Both the position numbers and the translations under genes were made by a program. The notes beneath the pieces are model-generated. The model worked only from the letters and a program-made list of their open reading frames with translations, searched no databases and had not been told where the DNA came from. A stretch of DNA of 26,577 nt. It comes from Dehalococcoidia bacterium (GTDB lineage Bacteria > Chloroflexota > Dehalococcoidia > GIF9 > AB-539-J10). Shown one piece after another: positions 21,897-26,577 of this stretch. Position 1 is the stretch's first letter. Every line of letters starts with the position of its first letter. The stretch is from assembly GCA_004377135.1 (NCBI GenBank), contig SOHS01000136.1, positions 1 through 26,577 of the forward strand, written 5' to 3'.

Positions 21897-23966
21897 TTAC
21901 AATATTGCTTTGCGCGATAAATTTATCCTGCCAGAATTGTCGATCCCAATGACCTTCACCATTACTTCATCACCCACTTTAACCACATCTTCGACTTGAG
22001 GTACATGGTAGTTAGCAAGCTCGCTGATATGGACGAGGCCTTCCTTCCCCGGCAGGATTTCTACCATGGCACCAAAATTGAACAGCCTGGTTACTTTCCC
22101 AGTGTAAATCTCTCCTTGCTCCACTTCCCGGGTTAAATCCTGAATTATTTTGATTGCTTTCTGGGCTGCCTCTTCGTTTGAAGAACCAACGAGAACCGTA
22201 CCATCGTTTTTTATATCTATAGTTGTTTTTGTTTCCTCTATAATAGACCTTATAACCCTACCCCCAGGACCAATGACACTCCCAATCTTACTTTGATCAA
22301 TCGTTATTTCATACATCCTGGGAGCATAGGGACTAAGTTCAGAGCGAGTAGCACTAATAGCTAAACTCATTTTCCCCAGTATTTCCAACCTTGCCTCACG
22401 AGCCTGGCTTAAGGCTTCAGCCAGGATGCCATAATTTATCCCCTGCAGCTTGATATCAAGCTGCAAAGCCGTGAGCCCACGAGCTGTGCCAGCAACTTTG
22501 AAATCTATGTCCCCGTAGGCATCTTCCATACCCACAATGTCAGTTAGAACAACATAGTCCTCATCCTTTCCGGTAACTAAACCCATGGCTATCCCAGCCA
22601 CAGGCGCCTTGATAGGTACACCGGCATCCATCAAGGAGAGGGTCGCAGCACAAGCGCTAGCCATAGATGTGCTTCCGTAAGAACTAACTACCTCGGAAAC
22701 CAGGCGTAAAGTGTAAGGAAAATCATCCTCCGACGGCAGTACTGGCGCAATAGCTCGTTCCACTAAAGCGCCATGCCCAATCTCTCGCCTTCCTGTTGTT
22801 CCTATTCGTTTCACTTCCCCAGTAGAAAAGGGTGGAAAATTATAGTGATGCATAAAGCGTTTAGTTTCGTCCAGGCCCAAGCCATCCAATAACTGCTCCC
22901 TGCTTGTAGACCCCAGAGTGGTAATAGTCAACACCTGTGTTTCCCCACGGGCAAATAATCCTGAGCCATGTGTGCGAGGAAGGATACCAACTTCACAGCT
23001 AATAGGACGAATTTCTTTAGCTTGGCGGCCGTCCAAATGTCGCTTCGTCTGCAATATTTTTTCCCTCACCGCAGCTCTAAGCTGGGTTTCAAAAGCAAAA
23101 TTGATTTCATCTTCAGAAAAAGAATCAACCAACTTATCCCTTATTTCTTCCTTGAGAGACGTCAAAGCCTTATCTCTTTGCAGTTTCCCTGGTTCCTCTA
23201 GAACCTGGCTTAGTTTCTCACCAAGTATGGAAGCGATTTGAGATGAAAGCTCAGGAGCAAGTTCCTTATGCTCAACTTCTACCTTGGCTTTGCTATAGGT
23301 TCGCTGTAGCTCTTCCTGAAGCTTAATGAGTTCCTGATTTGCCTCGTGTCCCAACTTAATTGCCTCTAGCAATATTTCTTCGGAAACTTCCCTGGCACCT
23401 GCTTCCACCATTACAATGTTTTCCTTACTGCTAGCAACAATCAGGTCAAGCAAGCTATCGTCCATTTGGGGCAAGGTGGGATTCACCACTAGAGCATCAT
23501 CTATATAGCCAATATGTATTGCTGATATAGGACCAAAGAACGGGATATCCGATAATGTCAAGGCTGCTGAAGCGCCAATAAGGGCGCAAACATCCGGGTC
23601 ATTTTCTTGGTCAACAGATAGCACTGTCGCCACAACTTGAACATCATTATGAAATTCCTTGGAAAGAAGAGGGCGCAGGGAGCGATCGATGAGCCGATCA
23701 GTTATAACTGCTTCCTCCGTAGGACGTCCTTCTCGCCTGATGAAGCTGCCCGGTATTTTACCCGCGGCATAGAGCCTTTCTTCATAATCCACTGTTAGAG
23801 GCACAAAATCAATTCCTTCTCGGGGCTCAGAGCTTGTACAGGCAGTAACCAGGACAACTGTGTTGCCATATTGAACAGCAACAGCACCATTGGCTTGCTG
23901 AGCGAATTTCCCTACTTGAATGCTAAGCGTCCTACCCGCTACTGAACGCTCAAAAACATCAGACAT
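21897..23966 (-). CDS. pnp: Polyribonucleotide nucleotidyltransferase
   Basis: PNPase is a phosphorolytic 3'-5' exoribonuclease of the RNA degradosome. The 689-residue protein has two RNase PH domains (about 1-210 and 310-540, with an all-helical linker between), including GKIPGSFIRREGRPTEEAVI and FPPFSTGEVKRIGTTGRRE. A KH domain with IGSVIGPGGRVIRSI follows near 553, then an S1 domain (about 618-689: YTGKVTRLFNFGAMVEILPG, GLVHISELA). It stops exactly at the end of S1 (GRINLSRKAIL), shorter than the usual 700 or more residues, because of a TAA after which the frame continues. It begins one base after the rpsO stop, so the two are cotranscribed, an arrangement known in many bacteria. Confidence 0.96.
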   Translation of the reverse strand: MSDVFERSVAGRTLSIQVGKFAQQANGAVAVQYGNTVVLVTACTSSEPREGIDFVPLTVDYEERLYAAGKIPGSFIRREGRPTEEAVITDRLIDRSLRPLLSKEFHNDVQVVATVLSVDQENDPDVCALIGASAALTLSDIPFFGPISAIHIGYIDDALVVNPTLPQMDDSLLDLIVASSKENIVMVEAGAREVSEEILLEAIKLGHEANQELIKLQEELQRTYSKAKVEVEHKELAPELSSQIASILGEKLSQVLEEPGKLQRDKALTSLKEEIRDKLVDSFSEDEINFAFETQLRAAVREKILQTKRHLDGRQAKEIRPISCEVGILPRTHGSGLFARGETQVLTITTLGSTSREQLLDGLGLDETKRFMHHYNFPPFSTGEVKRIGTTGRREIGHGALVERAIAPVLPSEDDFPYTLRLVSEVVSSYGSTSMASACAATLSLMDAGVPIKAPVAGIAMGLVTGKDEDYVVLTDIVGMEDAYGDIDFKVAGTARGLTALQLDIKLQGINYGILAEALSQAREARLEILGKMSLAISATRSELSPYAPRMYEITIDQSKIGSVIGPGGRVIRSIIEETKTTIDIKNDGTVLVGSSNEEAAQKAIKIIQDLTREVEQGEIYTGKVTRLFNFGAMVEILPGKEGLVHISELANYHVPQVEDVVKVGDEVMVKVIGIDNSGRINLSRKAIL

Positions 23967-23967
23967 A

Positions 23968-24231
23968 TTATTCCTTCAAACCCAATCTGGTAATAAGAGA
24001 ATGATACCGCTCGGGCGCTGTCCTGTTTAAGTAGCCTAAAAAACGTCTCCTCTTCCCTATCACCCCGTGGAGCGCATGTCGGGTGTGCCGATCCTGGGGA
24101 TACAACTTAAGATGCTCCGTTAATCGATTTATCCTCTCGGTAAGCAAAGCCACCTGGACCTCGACAGACCCACTATCATTTTCCTTAAGTCTAAATTGGG
24201 TGATGATTTCTCCTTTTCTTTCTTTGTCCAC
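23968..24231 (-). CDS. rpsO: Small ribosomal subunit protein S15
   Basis: S15 binds 16S rRNA helices 20-22 and organises the 30S platform. The 87-residue protein matches the family: an FRLKENDSGSVEVQVALLTERI segment, RINRLTEHLK, DRHTRHALHGVIGKRRRFLGYL and an ending in LITRLGLKE. It uses GTG as start (24231) with AGGGAG 9 nt upstream. It heads the pnp-dapB-asd-dapA operon and diverges from purF. Confidence 0.96.
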   Translation of the reverse strand: MDKERKGEIITQFRLKENDSGSVEVQVALLTERINRLTEHLKLYPQDRHTRHALHGVIGKRRRFLGYLNRTAPERYHSLITRLGLKE

Positions 24232-24264
24232 TACTATAAACTCCCTAAATTAATAATGTCGTAT

Positions 24265-24293
24265 ATCATATCACGATAAAAAAATCTTGTATA
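24265..24293 (-). promoter_or_regulatory. Candidate extended -10 promoter of rpsO
   Basis: On the minus strand TATACA (24293-24288) and TATGAT (24270-24265) are 17 bp apart, and TGA precedes the -10 (TGn extension). The predicted start near 24258 gives a leader of about 27 nt. Confidence 0.5.
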
Positions 24294-24297
24294 GAAA

Positions 24298-24326
24298 TTG
24301 ACCAAAAGAGCGAGATACTTTATAAT
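24298..24326 (+). promoter_or_regulatory. Sigma70-type promoter of purF-purM
   Basis: TTGACC (24298-24303) and a perfect TATAAT (24321-24326) are separated by exactly 17 bp. The predicted start near 24333 gives a very short leader before the purF ATG. It lies back-to-back with the rpsO promoter. No PurR-box-like or guanine-riboswitch element is visible. Confidence 0.75.
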
Positions 24327-24348
24327 TGACTAGTAAAGGCAACTTTTT

Positions 24349-25761
24349 ATGCACGAAAGTTGCGGCGTTTTTGGAGTTTATGCCTCAGGCATAAATGTAG
24401 CTCAGGCAACCTTTTTTGCCCTCTTTGCTTTACAACATCGTGGTCAAGAAAGTGCCGGCATCGCTGTCACTGATGGCAACGAAATAAAAATACATACCAA
24501 CATGGGATTAGTTTCCCAGGTATTCACGGAAACTGACCTCTCTTTGCTCACAGGATATATTAGCATCGGGCATAACCGCTACTCCACTACAGGCTCAAGC
24601 AGACCCACGAATGCCCAGCCCATTATAGCGAAATCAGATGGGTTGACCATTGCCCTGGCACATAATGGCAATATCATCAACTTCAAATTACTTCGCGATG
24701 AACTCCAAGAGCGTGGCTTTCATTTTCACACTAGCAGTGATTCCGAAGTCATCGCCAACTTGCTTTTGGCCTCCCCCGGCCGGAACTGGCAGCAAAAAAT
24801 AGCACATGCTATGTCCCGACTCCAAGGAGCTTATTCCCTGGTAATCTTAACTGAAAATGAACTGATCGGAGTTCGTGACTCCTTCGGTGTTCGTCCTCTC
24901 TGTCTCGGAACTATTGACAGCGGATGGAGCATCGCCTCGGAAAGTTGTGCCTTAGACCATATAGGTGCCCAATTCATAAGGGAAATCGAACCCGGGGAAA
25001 TTGTAGTCATCAATAGCCATGGAGTAAAGAGCTTTAAGAAAGGAAAGGGTAAAAAGGCCCTATGCATCTTTGAATACATTTACTTCGCCCGTCCCGACAG
25101 CATCATCCAAGGCAAACTACTCTACCCTACAAGGGAAGCTATGGGTAGAATATTGGCTGAAGAACATCCTGTTGATGCTGATTTAGTCATGGGTGTTCCT
25201 GATTCAGCTACTGCCGCCGGCATTGGCTATTCTAATGCCTCAGGTATCCCCTATTGCGAAGGCCTGTTAAAAAACCGCTATGTAGGACGTACCTTTATTG
25301 AGCCTGACCAAAGGATAAGAGAGCTTGGCGTCCAATTAAAATTCAACCCCCTTTCTCGCATAATTTCTGGGAAAAGGTTAGTAGTTGTCGATGACAGTAT
25401 TGTTCGTGGCACCACTACTCCTCATGTGGTTAGTCTGCTCAAAAAAGCAGGTGCTGCAGAGGTTCATCTCCGCATCTGCGCCCCTCCTATCCGTTACCCT
25501 TGCTTCTTTGGAGTGGATATGGCATCTAGATGGCAACTTATCGCTGCAAGAAAGACTGTTCCGGAAATCAGGGAATACCTCGGTGCTGATTCGCTGGGAT
25601 ACCTTAGCCTCGATGGCCTAATTCGAGCTGTAGATTTGCCCAAGGATATTTTCTGCCTTGCTTGTTTTACTGGAGTATATCCCATTCCAGTTCAAATAGA
25701 AATGGACAAACTAGCTTTGGAAGTACTCCCCCAGGAGGAACTCAGTGAAATCCACCTCTAG
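24349..25761 (+). CDS. purF: Amidophosphoribosyltransferase
   Basis: PurF makes 5-phosphoribosylamine from PRPP and glutamine, the first step of purine synthesis. The 470-residue protein has an N-terminal Ntn glutaminase domain whose nucleophile is C5 in MHESCGVFGVYA, implying a very short propeptide. GHNRYSTTGSS and LAHNGNI follow. The C-terminal PRTase domain has the PRPP motif VVVDDSIVRGTT. Four cysteines fit the Bacillus-type [4Fe-4S] cluster: ALCIFEYIYF, YPCFFGVDM and CLACF. A weak AAAGG lies about 9 nt before the ATG. Its 3' end contains the purM start (17-bp overlap). Confidence 0.96.
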   Translation: MHESCGVFGVYASGINVAQATFFALFALQHRGQESAGIAVTDGNEIKIHTNMGLVSQVFTETDLSLLTGYISIGHNRYSTTGSSRPTNAQPIIAKSDGLTIALAHNGNIINFKLLRDELQERGFHFHTSSDSEVIANLLLASPGRNWQQKIAHAMSRLQGAYSLVILTENELIGVRDSFGVRPLCLGTIDSGWSIASESCALDHIGAQFIREIEPGEIVVINSHGVKSFKKGKGKKALCIFEYIYFARPDSIIQGKLLYPTREAMGRILAEEHPVDADLVMGVPDSATAAGIGYSNASGIPYCEGLLKNRYVGRTFIEPDQRIRELGVQLKFNPLSRIISGKRLVVVDDSIVRGTTTPHVVSLLKKAGAAEVHLRICAPPIRYPCFFGVDMASRWQLIAARKTVPEIREYLGADSLGYLSLDGLIRAVDLPKDIFCLACFTGVYPIPVQIEMDKLALEVLPQEELSEIHL

Positions 25762-26577
25762 AGTGCCTCGTTTCACTCACAACAAGGCCTATGCTCTTGC
25801 TGGTGTAGACATTAATCTTGCTGACAAAGTAAAGGGAATCGTTGCCCGGCAAGCTCAATCTACCTTTCGACCCGAAGTTATCGGCTCAGGATTTTTCGGC
25901 AGCATGTTCCAGCTCAAAGGATATGACAACCCGGTTTTGGTCTCCAGCACTGATGGAGTAGGCACCAAGCTCAAAATAGCCTCGCTTTTGGGCAAAAACG
26001 ACACCGTGGGCATTGACATAGTCAACCATTGCGTGAACGATATCCTTTGTTGTGGCGCCGAGCCCCTTTTCTTCCTCGACTATATTGCCATGGCAAAACT
26101 TAGGCCTGAGCAAATAGAAGCCATCATTTCGGGTATAGTCCAGGCCTGCCGAGAAGTTGGCTGTTCGTTAATTGGCGGTGAAACCGCCGAGATGCCCGGC
26201 ATATACTCCCAGGAGAGCTATGACCTGGTGGGTTTCATTGTCGGAGTGGTGGAAAAAAAGAATATCATCGACGGTAGTTCCATTGTTCCGGATGACGTAA
26301 TTCTCGGCCTGCCTTCATCTGGCTTACACACCAATGGTTATTCATTAGCGCGAAGGGTCTTTGGCATAGATGCTAACCCCTCGCGCTTAAACAAATTTTA
26401 TCCCGAGTTAGGAAAGAGCCTCGGTGAAGAATTGCTCCAGGTCCACCATTGCTACTATCCGCAAATTAAGCCAGCCTTGCCATTGATTAAAGGTATAGCT
26501 CATATTACGGGTGGCGGCTTTATTGGGAATATACCTCGCGTCCTACCCCAAGGCCTAGGCGCTCATCTTCATAAGGA
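25745..26577 (+). CDS. purM: Phosphoribosylformylglycinamidine cyclo-ligase, N-terminal part (cut by window edge)
   Basis: PurM (AIR synthetase) closes the imidazole ring of aminoimidazole ribotide using ATP. The frame opens with GTG at 25745, inside the end of purF, with AGGAGG 6 nt upstream (25733-25738); a later GTG at 25763 lacks such a site. The 277 codons seen match PurM: DINLADKVKGIV, VLVSSTDGVGTKLKIA, VNHCVNDILCCGAEPLFFLDY, the GGETAEMPG signature, LGLPSSGLHTNGYSLAR and HITGGGFIGNIPRVLP. The remaining C-terminal part, roughly 60-70 residues, lies beyond the window. No lesion is visible. Coupled translation with purF is likely. Confidence 0.95.
   Translation, partial: MKSTSRVPRFTHNKAYALAGVDINLADKVKGIVARQAQSTFRPEVIGSGFFGSMFQLKGYDNPVLVSSTDGVGTKLKIASLLGKNDTVGIDIVNHCVNDILCCGAEPLFFLDYIAMAKLRPEQIEAIISGIVQACREVGCSLIGGETAEMPGIYSQESYDLVGFIVGVVEKKNIIDGSSIVPDDVILGLPSSGLHTNGYSLARRVFGIDANPSRLNKFYPELGKSLGEELLQVHHCYYPQIKPALPLIKGIAHITGGGFIGNIPRVLPQGLGAHLHK

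Noticed and set aside
1..26577. Mobile elements, CRISPR arrays, rRNA, tRNA, prophage or toxin-antitoxin genes
   Set aside because: No transposase, integrase, regular direct repeats or cloverleaf sequences seen; nearly all sequence is explained by housekeeping or metabolic genes.

Overview
The window is ordinary bacterial chromosome at moderate GC, with densely packed genes in several operons and no mobile element, rRNA, tRNA or CRISPR. I infer a member of the Chloroflexota, most likely class Dehalococcoidia. The reasons are a short IF2, the rpsO-pnp-dapB-asd-dapA order, the cmk-plsC-ispH order, and a myo-inositol-phosphate synthase next to a CDP-alcohol phosphotransferase. This placement rests on remembered gene order and was not tested by a search.

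Left third (1-6653, all minus strand): a catabolic cluster read right to left. It holds a 12S-type acyl-CoA carboxyltransferase (mmdA/pccB-like), a frame-disrupted small OadG-like subunit, a 5S/PycB-type carboxyltransferase without a biotin domain, a GlcD-type FAD 2-hydroxyacid dehydrogenase, an iron-sulfur protein fusing HdrC-like, ferredoxin and MvhD-like parts, and the N-terminal part of a LarA-type racemase cut by the window edge. Together they suggest lactate racemisation and oxidation to pyruvate coupled to methylmalonyl-CoA/oxaloacetate carboxyl transfer. The biotin carrier this would need is not in the window.

Middle (6948-18853): cmk, plsC and ispH run forward and meet HIT-family and AMACR-like genes on the minus strand. 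The AMACR-like gene diverges from the nusA-ylxR-infB-rbfA operon, and their two promoters share a -35 zone inside a 12-bp inverted repeat. A small zinc-ribbon-like ORF follows, then a forward run that probably makes phosphatidylinositol lipids (ino1, a TIM-barrel isomerase, a CDP-alcohol phosphotransferase), ending in purA.

Right third (18947-26577): on the minus strand rpsO-pnp-dapB-asd-dapA form one tight operon joining RNA turnover to diaminopimelate/lysine synthesis. It diverges from purF-purM (purM is cut by the right edge) at a compact pair of sigma70-like promoters.

Several genes carry small lesions or non-canonical signals: an AUA start in the HIT gene, an in-frame UAA before a 38-codon tail in pnp, a frameshift in the OadG-like gene, and an apparently lost CxxC in the zinc-ribbon ORF. 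These are either real erosion or recoding, or assembly errors. I found no clearly undescribed system. The best candidates for a second look are the lactate/transcarboxylase cluster with its fused electron-transfer protein and the interrupted pnp tail.
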